A stretch of 64,000 nucleotides of DNA from Pseudomonas taiwanensis DSM 21245 (GCF_000425785.1 NZ_AUEC01000028.1:1-64000), one strand, 5' to 3'. Positions 38,355 through 48,420 are shown, numbered from the stretch's first letter. The notes: generated by a model from the sequence alone, not told the origin. Numbers and translations are program-made.

Positions 38355-39410
38355 TCAACACGGGTTTGCAGGGTGCAGCCGATGACCGCGCGGGACGGCC
38401 AGCAGGTGGTGCCGTGCGGCATGGGCCAGCACGGCCTCGACATCCACGGTCAGGGGGCCTTGGTGATCGAGGGTAATGGTGGGGTTGTCGCCTTCGGCAA
38501 ACTCGATTTCGCGCTCGCCGTCCAGGGCCAGGGTGCCGCTGGCGAGGCTCAGGCCATGGGGCACGCCGGGGGCCAGAAAGCCCGAAGCGGTGATGCCGCA
38601 ACCTTGCAGCAGTCCTGGCGCCAGGGGGGCCAGCAAGGCATGTTCGGCGCCGGGGTTTAGGCGTACCCAGGCACCCTGCGCCGCGTGGCGCGACACTGGG
38701 CACCACAGGCCGCACAGGGACGAGAGGCCAATGGCATGGGGTTCGGCGAAGCAGGCAAAGACTTCGCTCAGGTCTTCGCTGCGGCTCAAGGCGCGGGCAC
38801 CGACGAAGCGCTGAGGCGACACCGCGACTTCCACCAGGGCCCATTCACAGAGGTTCTGCCGCGCTACGTTCACCAGCAGGCGCTTGTTGCGGCGCAGGCT
38901 GATCGTGTTCGGCACTTGGCCGCTGGCGAACAGGCCTCCGGCCAGGCCGGCACTGGTGGCTTCGCGCAGCTCGGGGAAAGCGTTATTGGTGCCGGTGGAC
39001 AGTGTCAGCAGCGGTACGTCCCCGGCATGGGCAGCAACCGCCTTGTGGGTGCCGTCGCCACCGAGCACGGCGATCATGGCCACGCCACGCTCGACCATCA
39101 GACGGGTGGCCAGGCGGGTATCGGCGACCGTCTGGGTCAGGGGCAGGTCGAGCAGTTCCAGTGCCGGCCAATGCTGGTCGCGAGCTATCGGGCCATGGCT
39201 GGCCTTGAGTACAGCGGCAGCGATACCCGTCATGTCCGTGGGCATCAGCACTTGGCTCACACCGGTGGCACCGAAGGCTGCGAGCAGTCGCTGGATGGCC
39301 GAGGCCTTGTCGGTGCTCGAGTAGAGCCCGGCGTTGGCGGTCAGGCGACGCAGGTCTCGGCCAGAGGCAGGGTTGGCAATGATCCCGACAGTCGGGGCAG
39401 GTTGCGGCAT
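38355..39410 (-). CDS. acoX: AcoX, NAD-kinase-fold protein of the acetoin cluster
   Basis: A 351-residue protein found in acetoin clusters but not needed for the known reaction steps. It has the N-terminal GIIANPASGRDLRRL and the nucleotide motif VLGGDGTHKAVAAHAGDVPLLTLSTGTNNAFPE, as in ATP-NAD kinases and diacylglycerol kinases. The true role is unknown. GAGGTG precedes the ATG at 39410. It is the first gene after the sigma54 promoter. Confidence 0.9.
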   Translation of the reverse strand: MPQPAPTVGIIANPASGRDLRRLTANAGLYSSTDKASAIQRLLAAFGATGVSQVLMPTDMTGIAAAVLKASHGPIARDQHWPALELLDLPLTQTVADTRLATRLMVERGVAMIAVLGGDGTHKAVAAHAGDVPLLTLSTGTNNAFPELREATSAGLAGGLFASGQVPNTISLRRNKRLLVNVARQNLCEWALVEVAVSPQRFVGARALSRSEDLSEVFACFAEPHAIGLSSLCGLWCPVSRHAAQGAWVRLNPGAEHALLAPLAPGLLQGCGITASGFLAPGVPHGLSLASGTLALDGEREIEFAEGDNPTITLDHQGPLTVDVEAVLAHAARHHLLAVPRGHRLHPANPC

Positions 39411-39442
39411 GGCGCACCTCGTATTCTTGTTTGCCAAGGCAA

Positions 39443-39460
39443 GAGCAAGGTGGGTGCCAG
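39443..39460 (-). promoter_or_regulatory. Sigma54 promoter of the aco operon
   Basis: The minus strand reads TGGCACC-CACC-TTGCT, almost the full consensus. The GG and GC are 10 bp apart. Predicted start is near 39433, about 23 nt before the acoX ATG. AcoR, encoded divergently, is the expected activator. Confidence 0.85.
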
Positions 39461-39579
39461 CTTTTTCGGGGTTGGCTGAGAAGCTTGCTCCAGAGCGGTT
39501 CCGGCGTCTTCCGGCGGGTGCCCTCGGTGGCACTGGCGAGACGCCCGGTGCCAGGGCTCGGCCGGTTTCGACGAGACGC

Positions 39580-39596
39580 TGAGACGCTGCGTCTCA
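39580..39596. promoter_or_regulatory. Perfect palindrome, likely AcoR binding site
   Basis: TGAGACG-CTG-CGTCTCA is a 7-bp perfect dyad about 120 bp upstream of the sigma54 promoter, where enhancer-type activators bind. An extra half-site GAGACG lies just to its left, at about 39573. Confidence 0.65.
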
Positions 39597-39693
39597 AGCC
39601 TGCCGGTAATCACTCAGTGCTTGTCGGGGGATGTCCGGAAGCGCTTAATGGCCGGACAACGATAAAAACAGCAACGAGAACCGGAGGGCCTGA

Positions 39694-41547
39694 ATGCTTG
39701 CCGCGAACTCCCGAGCCCATGTCGACTGCGTCAGCCGGGTGCTGAAGAATGCCGACCGCCTGCCGCAGGCACCGGTGCCGCCGCTGATTCTCGACTCATG
39801 GCGCCGTTCCATGGAGCTGTACCGCCTCGACCCAGGCTCCCAGCAGGGGCCGCGCATCCTTTCCCAAAGCGTGCTCAACGAATGCCGCGAACGTGCCGAA
39901 CTGTTTCTGCGTATCGCCGGCGATGCCGTGGCGCGCCTGCATGAGCGTGTGCGCGGTGCCGACTACTGTGTGCTGCTCACCGACGCCCTCGGGCGCACCA
40001 TCGACTATCGGGTTGAATCCGCTATTCGCAACGACTGCCGCAAGGCCGGGCTGTACCTGGGTACCTGCTGGTCGGAAGGCGAGGAGGGGACTTGCGGCGT
40101 GGCGGCCGTCCTGACCAGCAAGGCGCCGGTCACGGTGCACAAGCGTGACCACTTTCGCGCGGCCTTCATCGGCCTGACCTGCACGGCGGCCCCTGTGTTC
40201 GACCCCCAAGGGGAGTTGCTGGGGGTAGTGGATGTTTCCGCCCTGCAATCGCCGGACGACCGTCGTAGCCAGCACTTGATCCGCCAGTTGGTGGAGCAGA
40301 CTGCGCGGGAGATCGAAAACGCCTTTTTCATGCACAGCGCCCAAGGCCATTGGGTGATGCGCGCTCATGGCACGCCGGGGTATGTCGAGAGCCAGCCGGA
40401 CTACCTGCTGGCCTGGGATGCCGACGGGCGCCTGCGGGCGATCAACAGCCTGGCCCGCGAGCGCCTGCTGGCCCGCCATGGACGCTTGCCCGAGCACATC
40501 GGCGAGTTGTTCGACCTGGATCAGCTGCGCCGCGCCAACGAGGCCTCTGCCCAGCGGCTGCCGGGGTGGGGCGGTTTGTATGGCCGGGTGAGTGCGCCCC
40601 GGCGACGCGAGCCAGTGCGCGCCGTGCAGCAGGCCCAGGACCCTCGAATCGAGCAGCATTTGCGCCTGGCCACGCGGGTCAAGGACTGCAACCTTGCAGT
40701 GCTGGTGCAGGGTGAGACTGGCGCGGGCAAGGAAGTTTTCGCCCGCCAGTTGCATCAGCAGAGCCAGCGCTGTACCGGACCCTTCGTTACGCTCAACTGC
40801 GCGGCGATCCCTGAGAGCCTGATCGAGAGCGAGCTGTTCGGCTATGTGGCCGGCGCCTTTACCGGTGCATCGAGCAAAGGTATGCAAGGACTGTTGCAGC
40901 AGGCCGATGGCGGCACCTTGTTCCTCGATGAAATCGGTGACATGCCACTCAATCTGCAGACCCGATTGCTCCGGGTGCTGGCTGAAGGCGAGGTGGCACC
41001 TTTGGGCGCTGCACGGCGCGAGCGCGTGGATATCCAGGTGATCTGTGCCACCCACCGGGACTTGGCTGTGATGGTGAGTGAAGGGCGTTTTCGTGAGGAC
41101 CTGTATTTTCGCCTGGCCAACGCCCGCTTCGAGTTGCCGCCGCTGCGTGAGCGCGATGATCGCTTGGGCTTGATTCACCAGTTGCTGGCCGAAGAGGCCA
41201 AGGCGTGTGGTGTCGAGGTGACGTTGGCCGACGATGCGTTGCAGGCGCTGCTGGTGTATCGCTGGCCGGGTAATCTGCGCCAGCTGCGGCAGGTGTTGCG
41301 CTATGCCTGTGCGGTCAGTGAAGGGGGGCAGGTGTGTCTGGAGAGCCTGCCACAGGAGGTGCGTGGCGATGCAGCGCCTTCGTCGGATGTCGGGACGTCG
41401 AGCCCGGCCCGGCAACTGTTGCTCGATGCCTTGATTCGCCATCGCTGGAAGCCGGCCGAGGCGGCGCGGGCGTTGGGGATTTCGCGAGCCACCCTGTATC
41501 GGCGGGTGCATGAGCACCGGATCGAGATGCCGCGGATGAAGGGGTGA
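39694..41547 (+). CDS. acoR: Sigma54-dependent activator of acetoin catabolism
   Basis: A 617-residue regulator: GAF-like sensor (about 60-205), AAA+ domain with Walker A GETGAGKE at 340, sigma54 loop GAFTGA (387-392), Walker B GGTLFLDEIGD, and Fis-type helix-turn-helix (EAARALGISRATLYRRVHEH). It is divergent from acoX and should switch on the aco operon in the presence of acetoin or acetaldehyde. GGAG lies before the ATG. A GC hairpin follows the stop. Confidence 0.95.
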   Translation: MLAANSRAHVDCVSRVLKNADRLPQAPVPPLILDSWRRSMELYRLDPGSQQGPRILSQSVLNECRERAELFLRIAGDAVARLHERVRGADYCVLLTDALGRTIDYRVESAIRNDCRKAGLYLGTCWSEGEEGTCGVAAVLTSKAPVTVHKRDHFRAAFIGLTCTAAPVFDPQGELLGVVDVSALQSPDDRRSQHLIRQLVEQTAREIENAFFMHSAQGHWVMRAHGTPGYVESQPDYLLAWDADGRLRAINSLARERLLARHGRLPEHIGELFDLDQLRRANEASAQRLPGWGGLYGRVSAPRRREPVRAVQQAQDPRIEQHLRLATRVKDCNLAVLVQGETGAGKEVFARQLHQQSQRCTGPFVTLNCAAIPESLIESELFGYVAGAFTGASSKGMQGLLQQADGGTLFLDEIGDMPLNLQTRLLRVLAEGEVAPLGAARRERVDIQVICATHRDLAVMVSEGRFREDLYFRLANARFELPPLRERDDRLGLIHQLLAEEAKACGVEVTLADDALQALLVYRWPGNLRQLRQVLRYACAVSEGGQVCLESLPQEVRGDAAPSSDVGTSSPARQLLLDALIRHRWKPAEAARALGISRATLYRRVHEHRIEMPRMKG

Positions 41548-41551
41548 TTTT

Positions 41552-41570
41552 GGGGCTGCCTTGCGGCCCC
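41552..41570 (+). terminator. Hairpin after acoR
   Basis: GGGGCTGC-CTT-GCGGCCCC forms a nearly perfect stem 5 bp past the stop codon. There is no T-run after it. Confidence 0.5.
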
Positions 41571-41596
41571 ATCGTCGGCAAGCCAGCTGTTTGGGA

Positions 41597-41636
41597 TCGA
41601 GCGTCGCCTGCGCGGCGCATCGCCAGCAAGGCTCAG
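41597..41636. repeat. Degenerate GGAGCGAG-type REP
   Basis: GCGCGGCGCATCGCCAGCAA matches the inner part of the copy at 46157-46207 with a few changes. It lies between the convergent acoR and accC genes. Confidence 0.4.
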
Positions 41637-41657
41637 TCACCAACCCTCTAAAGACAA

Positions 41658-41693
41658 CCCAAAAAAAACCCCGGCACATGTCCGGGGTTTGGG
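41658..41693 (-). terminator. Rho-independent terminator after accC
   Basis: The arms AAACCCCGG and CCGGGGTTT flank a 7-base loop. On the minus strand the hairpin runs into eight T residues. It closes the aroQ-accB-accC unit. Confidence 0.92.
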
Positions 41694-41710
41694 TACATCA
41701 CGCTACGCGA

Positions 41711-43066
41711 TCACTCCTGGCTAGCCAGTTTGTGCTCAAGGTAGTGGATGTTGACGCCGCCTTTGCAGAAACCTTCATCCCGCACCAGGTCGCGGTGCAG
41801 TGGGATGTTGGTCTTGATGCCGTCGACGACGATCTCGTCCAGGGCATTGCGCATGCGCGCCATGGCTTCGTCACGGTCCTTGCCGTAGGTGATCAGCTTG
41901 CCGATCAGCGAGTCGTAGTTCGGCGGAACCGAATAACCGCTGTACAGGTGCGAATCGACGCGAACGCCGTTGCCGCCTGGCGCGTGGAAGTGCTTCACCT
42001 TGCCTGGGCTCGGGATGAACTTCTTCGGGTCTTCGGCGTTGATACGGCATTCCAGCGCATGACCACGGATGACCACGTCTTCCTGGCGGATCGACAGCTT
42101 GTTGCCAGCGGCGATGCTGAGCATCTCCTTGACGATGTCGATACCGGTGACCATCTCCGACACCGGGTGCTCAACCTGCACACGGGTGTTCATCTCGATG
42201 AAGTAGAAACGGCCGTTTTCGTACAGGAACTCGAAGGTACCGGCACCGCGGTAGCCGATCTCGATGCACGCATCGACGCAACGCTTGAAGACTTCCTGAC
42301 GGGCTTTCTCGTCGATGCCCGGGGCAGGTGCTTCTTCCAGGACTTTCTGGTGACGGCGTTGCAGCGAGCAGTCACGGTCGCCCAGGTGAATGGCGTTGCC
42401 CTGGCCGTCGGACAGCACCTGAACTTCCACGTGACGTGGGTTGGTCAGGAACTTCTCCAGGTAGACCATCGGGTTGCCGAAGGCCGCACCGGCTTCGGTA
42501 CGGGTCAGCTTGGCCGAGGCAATCAGGTCTTCTTCCTTGTGCACCACGCGCATGCCGCGACCACCACCGCCACCGGCGGCCTTGATGATCACCGGGTAGC
42601 CGACGTCACGGGCGATTGCCAGGGCAACCTCTTCGTCTTCCGGCAGCGGACCGTCGGAACCCGGAACGGTCGGAACGCCCGACTTGATCATCGCGTCCTT
42701 GGCCGAGACCTTGTCGCCCATCAGGCGAATGGTGTCGGCTTTCGGGCCGATGAAAGCAAAACCGGACTTCTCGACCTGCTCGGCGAAATCGGCGTTTTCC
42801 GCCAGGAAGCCGTAGCCAGGGTGGATGGCGGTAGCGCCTGTCACTTCAGCGGCAGCGATGATCGCCGGGATGTGCAGGTACGAATCTTTGGACGAAGCAG
42901 GACCAATGCAGACCGACTCGTCTGCCAGGCCCAGGTGCATCAGTTCACGGTCGGCCGTGGAGTGTACGGCGACGGTCTTGATGCCCAGCTCTTTGCAGGC
43001 ACGCAGGATCCGCAGGGCAATTTCCCCACGGTTGGCGATCAGGACTTTTTCCAGCTTCCCAGACAT
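41711..43066 (-). CDS. accC: Biotin carboxylase of acetyl-CoA carboxylase
   Basis: A 451-residue ATP-grasp enzyme that carboxylates the biotin on AccB. It has [23 protein letters not shown] at the N-terminus, the glycine-rich ATP loop [14 protein letters not shown], and the catalytic region [20 protein letters not shown]. The start chosen is the ATG at 43066 (MSGKLEKVL), since [14 protein letters not shown] is the family start. It is 17 bp downstream of accB. Confidence 0.97.
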   Translation of the reverse strand: MSGKLEKVLIANRGEIALRILRACKELGIKTVAVHSTADRELMHLGLADESVCIGPASSKDSYLHIPAIIAAAEVTGATAIHPGYGFLAENADFAEQVEKSGFAFIGPKADTIRLMGDKVSAKDAMIKSGVPTVPGSDGPLPEDEEVALAIARDVGYPVIIKAAGGGGGRGMRVVHKEEDLIASAKLTRTEAGAAFGNPMVYLEKFLTNPRHVEVQVLSDGQGNAIHLGDRDCSLQRRHQKVLEEAPAPGIDEKARQEVFKRCVDACIEIGYRGAGTFEFLYENGRFYFIEMNTRVQVEHPVSEMVTGIDIVKEMLSIAAGNKLSIRQEDVVIRGHALECRINAEDPKKFIPSPGKVKHFHAPGGNGVRVDSHLYSGYSVPPNYDSLIGKLITYGKDRDEAMARMRNALDEIVVDGIKTNIPLHRDLVRDEGFCKGGVNIHYLEHKLASQE

Positions 43067-43083
43067 CGTTGGCTCTCCGCGAA

Positions 43084-43557
43084 TCAAACGATGGTGAACA
43101 GCGGCTGGTCGAACTCAACCGGCTGACCGTCTTCCACCAGGATGGCGTCGATAACGCCGCCGACATCGGCTTCGATGTGGTTCATCATCTTCATGGCTTC
43201 GACGATGCACAGGGTGTCGCCTTTCTTCACGGTCTGGCCAACTTCAGCGAAGTTCGGCGAGGTCGGCGAAGGCTTGCGGTAGAAGGTACCCACCATCGGC
43301 GAGCGAATCACGGTGCCTTTGAGGGCTGGAGCGGCGGCAGCGGCTTCGGCAACCGGGGCAGCGGCGGCAGCGGCGGCAGCGACCGGCGCGGCAACAGGCG
43401 CGGCGGCAACCGGTGCCGGAGCGAAGTACTGCTGGCCGGCTGGGGCCTTGCTGTGACGGCTGATACGGACCGACTCTTCGCCTTCCTTGATCTCCAGTTC
43501 GTCGATGCCAGACTCTTCCAGCAGTTCGATCAGTTTCTTGACTTTACGGATATCCAT
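43084..43557 (-). CDS. accB: Biotin carboxyl carrier protein
   Basis: A 157-residue carrier of acetyl-CoA carboxylase. It has the N-terminal [23 protein letters not shown], a long Ala/Pro linker (about 40-80), and the C-terminal biotinyl domain with [15 protein letters not shown], where the central Lys is biotinylated. It forms a conserved unit with accC and aroQ. Confidence 0.97.
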   Translation of the reverse strand: MDIRKVKKLIELLEESGIDELEIKEGEESVRISRHSKAPAGQQYFAPAPVAAAPVAAPVAAAAAAAAPVAEAAAAAPALKGTVIRSPMVGTFYRKPSPTSPNFAEVGQTVKKGDTLCIVEAMKMMNHIEADVGGVIDAILVEDGQPVEFDQPLFTIV

Positions 43558-43657
43558 TAATCATCAACTCCCAAGGTTCGGTCAGGGGGCGTAATTGAAA
43601 ACGTGTTTGAAAACGTTTCTCTCGAACCCCGGCCCACTTAGGCCGAGGTCTCTATCA

Positions 43658-44110
43658 TCAGGGCTGTGCGTTGGCAGCCAGTTGTTCCAGCGCGGACTCC
43701 AGGGCCAGGCGATAACCGCTGGCGCCCAGACCGCAGATCACCCCTACGGCTACATCGGAGAAGTAGGAGTGGTGACGGAACGGTTCGCGTTTGTGCACGT
43801 TGGACAGGTGCACTTCGATGAATGGGATGCTCACCGCAAGCAATGCGTCACGTAATGCGACGCTTGTGTGCGTAAAAGCAGCCGGATTGATCAGGATGAA
43901 GTCCACACCCTCGTTGCGTGCGGCGTGAATACGGTCGATCAGTTCGTACTCGGCATTGCTCTGCAGGTACTGCAGATGGTGGCCAGCGGCGCGAGCGCGC
44001 TGCTCCAGGTCCTGGTTGATCTGGGCCAGGGTCACGGCGCCGTAGTGGCCCGGTTCGCGGGTCCCGAGCAGGTTCAGGTTGGGGCCGTGGAGCACCAGTA
44101 GGGTTGCCAT
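43658..44110 (-). CDS. aroQ: Type II 3-dehydroquinate dehydratase
   Basis: A 150-residue enzyme of the shikimate pathway. It has the type II opening [20 protein letters not shown] (with the catalytic Tyr), then [20 protein letters not shown] and [20 protein letters not shown]. The frame continues upstream, but the ATG at 44110 gives the family start [11 protein letters not shown]. It leads accB and accC, as in P. aeruginosa. Confidence 0.97.
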   Translation of the reverse strand: MATLLVLHGPNLNLLGTREPGHYGAVTLAQINQDLEQRARAAGHHLQYLQSNAEYELIDRIHAARNEGVDFILINPAAFTHTSVALRDALLAVSIPFIEVHLSNVHKREPFRHHSYFSDVAVGVICGLGASGYRLALESALEQLAANAQP

Positions 44111-44231
44111 CTGCGGATTCCTTGAATTTGTAGGGCAATTCGACACAGCGCGGCGAGTGTGCCGCAAAGCGGGAGCAAGTGTCCAGTTCCCGGCAATAGC
44201 CAGCACGATGTCCGAGGTTTGCGCGAAGTAT

Positions 44232-44257
44232 GTGACCAAATAATTCAATCTGGTCAC
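44232..44257. promoter_or_regulatory. Dyad GTGACCA-N12-TGGTCAC before aroQ
   Basis: A perfect 7-bp inverted repeat with an AT-rich 12-bp centre, about 120 bp before aroQ and about 33 bp past the dsbD stop. It could be an operator or a weak dsbD terminator stem. There is no T-run to favour the second. Confidence 0.35.
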
Positions 44258-44289
44258 TCTACTGTGGTTTTTTTACAGCCCGCGGGAAG

Positions 44290-46068
44290 TTATAGACCGA
44301 GTTTGCCGCGTACGCGCGCCAGAACCTGCGCAAAATCGCCGGCATTTATCTCGCCAATCACCCGATCAGCGGTAATTTCGCTGCCGTTCGCGGCAAAGAA
44401 CATCAGCGCAGGCGGCCCGAACAGCTGGTAGCGGTCGAGCAGGCTGCGCTGTTCGGCATTGCTGTCGGTGATGTCGAAGCGCAGCAGGCGGAAGGCGCTC
44501 AGCTGTGGTTGCACGTGGGGCGCATTGAGCACTTCATGTTCGATCACCTTGCAGCTGATGCACCAGTCGGCATACCAGTCCAACAGCACCGGCTGGCCGG
44601 CGGCCTTGGCCTCGGCCAGCGCTGCATCGAGCGCGGCAGGGGTGGTCAGGGTTTGCCAGGCATCCGATTGAGTGGCGGGGCTGGTCGGGCCTGCACCGAC
44701 GACCGCAGGCGGTGGCAGTGGGCGTAGCGGGTCGCCGCGTCCGCTCAGGGCGCCGTACCAGCAGGCCAGGGCGTACACCAGCAGCGCCAGGCCCAGCAGT
44801 TGTACCAGACGCTGGCGTGGTGTCTTGACCACGAACTCCAGGGCGCCGAGGAATAGCGCCACGCCGGCGGCCAGGAAACCGACCAGTAGCAAGGTGACCG
44901 GCCCCGGGAGAATGCGGCTGAGCAAGCCAATGGCCAGGCCCAGCAGCAATACACCGATGGCATTCTTCACCGTGTTCAGCCAAGGGCCACTCTTCGGTAG
45001 CCAGGCTGCACCGCCAGTGGCGACCAGCAACAGCGGCGCCCCCATGCCCAGGCCCAGGGTGAACAGTTTGAGTGCGCCGCCCAGGGCATCGCCGCTGGCG
45101 CTGATGTACAGCAACGCGCCGGCCAGCGGCGCCGATACGCACGGTGACACCAGCAGGCTGGACAGGACGCCCAGCGCCGCCGCGCCCAGTAGCGAGCCGC
45201 CCCTGACACCATTGGCGAAGTTGTTCAGGCGGCTGCTCAGCGCCTGCGGCAGTTTCAGCTCGAACAGACCGAACATGGCCAGGGCGAACAGCACGAAGAA
45301 CAGCGCGAACGGCACCAGTACCCATGCCGATTGCAGGCGCGCCTGCAAGTTGAGGCTGGCACCGAACACACCCATCAAGGCACCCAGCGCGGCGAAGGAG
45401 GCGGCCATTGGCAACACATAGGCCAACGACAGGCTGAGCCCACGCCAGCCACCTACCTGGCCGCGCAGCACGACGCCCGAGAGGATCGGCAGCATCGGCA
45501 GCACGCAAGGAGTGAAGGTCAGGCCGATGCCGGCGAGGAAGAACAGTAGCAGCGATTTCCAGTTCCAAGCCTGGTCAGGGACTGGCGCGGTGGCGCTGCC
45601 GGTACCGTCGATGGTCAGGCGTTCGGTTTCCGGTGGGTAGCACAGGCCTTTGTCGGCGCAGCCCTGGTAGCTCACCAGCAAGGTGAAGGCGCGCTGGTCG
45701 CTGGTCGAGCGGGGTATCTCGATGTCGAGCACGCCGTGGTAGACCTCGACATCGCCGAAAAACTCGTCGTGCTTGGGCTCGCCCTTGGGGATTCGTGGTG
45801 CGCCCAAGGCAATGTCGGCCGGCTCGCTGCGGAACTGGAAGCGGTGGCGGTAGAGGTAGTAGCCGTCGGTGGCGACGAAGCGCAACTTGATGGTCTGGGC
45901 GTCGCCCTGGATCAGGCTGAGCTTGAAGGCTTCATGGACAGGCAGGAAATCGGCGCTGTTGGACAGCGAGGCGGCACCGAGGGTGGTGCTGGGGCGGTTG
46001 TCGAGCAGGCCTGAGGCGAAGGCGGGGCTGGCCAGCAGCAGGAACAGCAGGAAAAACAGGCGGCGCAT
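44290..46068 (-). CDS. dsbD: Thiol:disulfide interchange protein DsbD
   Basis: A 592-residue inner-membrane reductant transporter. It has a signal peptide (LFFLLFLLLASPAFA), a periplasmic alpha domain (about 20-165), eight membrane segments (about 170-440) with conserved PCVLPMLPILSG and SPCVSAPL, and a C-terminal thioredoxin domain with DWYADWCISCK (Cys503, Cys506). It moves electrons from thioredoxin to periplasmic substrates, including cytochrome c maturation. It is full length. Confidence 0.95.
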   Translation of the reverse strand: MRRLFFLLFLLLASPAFASGLLDNRPSTTLGAASLSNSADFLPVHEAFKLSLIQGDAQTIKLRFVATDGYYLYRHRFQFRSEPADIALGAPRIPKGEPKHDEFFGDVEVYHGVLDIEIPRSTSDQRAFTLLVSYQGCADKGLCYPPETERLTIDGTGSATAPVPDQAWNWKSLLLFFLAGIGLTFTPCVLPMLPILSGVVLRGQVGGWRGLSLSLAYVLPMAASFAALGALMGVFGASLNLQARLQSAWVLVPFALFFVLFALAMFGLFELKLPQALSSRLNNFANGVRGGSLLGAAALGVLSSLLVSPCVSAPLAGALLYISASGDALGGALKLFTLGLGMGAPLLLVATGGAAWLPKSGPWLNTVKNAIGVLLLGLAIGLLSRILPGPVTLLLVGFLAAGVALFLGALEFVVKTPRQRLVQLLGLALLVYALACWYGALSGRGDPLRPLPPPAVVGAGPTSPATQSDAWQTLTTPAALDAALAEAKAAGQPVLLDWYADWCISCKVIEHEVLNAPHVQPQLSAFRLLRFDITDSNAEQRSLLDRYQLFGPPALMFFAANGSEITADRVIGEINAGDFAQVLARVRGKLGL

Positions 46069-46156
46069 GGCGGACTCGCGAGGTGGAACGTGCTGGGCAT
46101 GATAGCGGAGTTGATGGGCGTTGGGGGCGGGGGTTTGTCGGGATATCTTCAGCGTT

Positions 46157-46207
46157 GGGGGAGCGAGCGCCGCCGGCGCGGCGCATCGCGAGCAAGGCTC
46201 GCTCCTC
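46157..46207. repeat. REP element, GGAGCGAG type
   Basis: GGGGAGCGAGC on the left and GCTCGCTCC on the right enclose GCCGCCGGCGCGGCGCATCG, giving a compact palindrome between the dsbD start and the chemoreceptor stop. Confidence 0.7.
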
Positions 46208-46237
46208 CGGTTGTTTCGGGCCAGTTCGCGTGCGATC

Positions 46238-48199
46238 TCAGACCCTGAATGCCCCCACCGCCCGGTTCAACTCGCCACCCAGCGCCAGCAACTGCTCCCC
46301 TTGTTCGCGCCCTTCGCCGATGCGCTGCAGGTTGTCTTCGCCCAGGGCGTGGATTCGCTCACTGTGGTCGCGGATCTCGCCCACGGCGCCGCTTTGCTGG
46401 GCGGTGGCGTCGGCAATCCGGATGGCCGTGGCAGAAATCGTGCGGATCGCACTGACGATCTCGTCCAGCGCGCCGTCGGCGGCCTGGGCCTGGTCGGCGG
46501 TAGCCTCGGCATGTTCGAGCTGGGCCCGCATGCCCGCCACCGACTCACGCGCCGCCTGTTGCAGGCGGTCGATCAAAGCCTGGATTTCGCCCGTGGCGCC
46601 AGTGGTACGTTGGGCCAGTGAGCGCACTTCATCGGCGACCACAGCAAAGCCTCGACCCATCTCGCCGGCTCGGGCCGCTTCGATGGCGGCGTTGAGGGCC
46701 AGCAGATTGGTCTGCTCGGCAATCGAGCGAATAACCGTCAGTACACCACCAATGGTGGCTGACTCTTCGGCCAACTGCTCGATCATGCGGGCATTGCCGT
46801 GCACCTCGTCCACCAGTTCGCGCAAGCCCGTCAGGCTCTGGCCAATCACGGCCTGGCCCTGTTCGACGGCACGGCCGGCATCGCGGCTGGCATCGGCAGC
46901 CGAGCTGGCATCGCTGGCAACCTGCACGATGGTCGCTTCAAGCTCACCGAGCGCATCGCGAATCTGCCCGGTATCGCCCGCCTGGCGCTCGGCACCGTCG
47001 TGCAGGGCCGCACTCATCCCGGCTAGGGCATGGCTGCTGCCCGCCACCTGCTCGGCGTTGTGGCGGATGGTGCCGACCAGCTCCACCAGATACTGGCGCA
47101 GGCGGTTGAGCGATTCCTGTATGTCCTGCAGCTCCCGGTTGCTCTTGCCCAGGACGATGGCCTTGGCGAAGTCACCCTCGGCCCAGCGTGACAAGGCCGG
47201 CGCCAGGCTGGTGAGGGTGCGGGCCAGGCGGCGCTGCAGGGTATCGATGAGCAGGGCGATGAGCAGGATCACAGCGATCATCAGGCCTTGGATGATGCGC
47301 ACTTCGTTGGCGATCGTGCCATGCTGGCTGCGCACCGCCGGCTCCACGGCGGCGATGGCCTGTTGGACGGCATCGAGGCGTTCGTTGGTATTGGCGGCCA
47401 GGACCGTGCGGCGTTCGATCAGCTCTCGGGTGCGCTGCAGTTCCGCGGGGTACCGGTTTAGCAGACTCAGCAGCTCGCGTTTCAGGCCGACGGCAATGTC
47501 TTCCTGTTGCTCGCTGGCTTGGGTCTGCAGGCCCATCATGGCAGCGAAGTCATCGGCGCCGGATGCGGCGGCGCGAGTCACGCCCAGCAGTGGCAGGCTG
47601 TCGATGACCTGGGCCTGGGCGCGAATGAGCTGCAGCTCGCGATCGACTTCGTCGGCCAGTTCGGCGCGTCCACTGCTGACCAGTTTGTCCCGGGCCAACG
47701 ACAGGCGGCCCAGGTGCAGCGTGGCGTCGAGGATCGGCGTCAGGTAATGCTCGGCTTCGGCGCTCGCGCTGTCGCGGGCATAGCCTGCCAATTGTTCGAG
47801 GTTCGCCCCCAGTTCGCGTTCGGCTTGCAGCAGCAAGGCCTGTGGGTCGCCGGCCAGCTTGCCGGCGGCAAGCAGTTCGTTGCGGGTGAAGGCCTGAAGG
47901 CTGCCAAGGCTTGGGCGCAGTCGGCCAGCCAGGTCTTCCGGCCACTCGGCGAGGGCGGCCTGCAACTGGGTATTGGCTTGCACGGCCGCCGCGTGGCGCA
48001 ATGCGTCACCGCTGCCGAGGTAGGCCTGGATATTGCCCACGGCGTCGTTCTGGAACTGCCGCGACAGGCCAAGGTAGCGCTCCATCAACTGGTAGGGACG
48101 TTCCAGGGCGCGTTGCGACCACCACAGGGTCGCGCCCAGGGCGATACACACGGTCACCAGCAACAAGGTGTTGAAATTGGTCAGCCACTTCAGGCGCAT
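46238..48199 (-). CDS. ctpL: Methyl-accepting chemotaxis protein, CtpL-like
   Basis: A 653-residue chemoreceptor with a first membrane segment at about 9-28, a long helical periplasmic sensor to about residue 295, a second membrane segment ([17 protein letters not shown]), a HAMP-like linker, and the cytoplasmic signalling tip [40 protein letters not shown]. In P. aeruginosa the receptor at this place (between dsbD and a GGDEF gene) is CtpL, linked to low-phosphate chemotaxis. The same ligand here is inferred from neighbours only. Confidence 0.82.
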   Translation of the reverse strand: MRLKWLTNFNTLLLVTVCIALGATLWWSQRALERPYQLMERYLGLSRQFQNDAVGNIQAYLGSGDALRHAAAVQANTQLQAALAEWPEDLAGRLRPSLGSLQAFTRNELLAAGKLAGDPQALLLQAERELGANLEQLAGYARDSASAEAEHYLTPILDATLHLGRLSLARDKLVSSGRAELADEVDRELQLIRAQAQVIDSLPLLGVTRAAASGADDFAAMMGLQTQASEQQEDIAVGLKRELLSLLNRYPAELQRTRELIERRTVLAANTNERLDAVQQAIAAVEPAVRSQHGTIANEVRIIQGLMIAVILLIALLIDTLQRRLARTLTSLAPALSRWAEGDFAKAIVLGKSNRELQDIQESLNRLRQYLVELVGTIRHNAEQVAGSSHALAGMSAALHDGAERQAGDTGQIRDALGELEATIVQVASDASSAADASRDAGRAVEQGQAVIGQSLTGLRELVDEVHGNARMIEQLAEESATIGGVLTVIRSIAEQTNLLALNAAIEAARAGEMGRGFAVVADEVRSLAQRTTGATGEIQALIDRLQQAARESVAGMRAQLEHAEATADQAQAADGALDEIVSAIRTISATAIRIADATAQQSGAVGEIRDHSERIHALGEDNLQRIGEGREQGEQLLALGGELNRAVGAFRV

Positions 48200-48337
48200 A
48201 GCCGCGAACTTCCTGCGGGGGAGTGGAGAGGTAGGTGCCTGAAGTTATTGCGGTTTTGTGACGTGGTGATGACGACGGGGCGGCGTGGCACAAAAAAAAG
48301 TGGCACAGTGCCGGCATTGGTTTTGGCCGTGCCGACG

Positions 48338-48366
48338 CCTTCACGGGTGAAGCCGCTCCCACAGGG
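48338..48366. repeat. Single REP element
   Basis: CTTCACGGGTGAAGCCGCTCCCACAGG matches the P. putida REP core with the central stem CGGGTGAAGCCG. It lies between the chemoreceptor and GGDEF genes. Confidence 0.55.
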
Positions 48367-48420
48367 ACTGCTGCGAATTCAAGGTCGGTGCGAAGGGCAC
48401 AGCACAGGCAAAGCCCTGCC

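Noticed and set aside
46083..47747. About 550-codon plus-strand open frame opposite the chemoreceptor gene
   Set aside because: Ser/Arg/Ala-rich low-complexity product, a shadow of the helical receptor gene.
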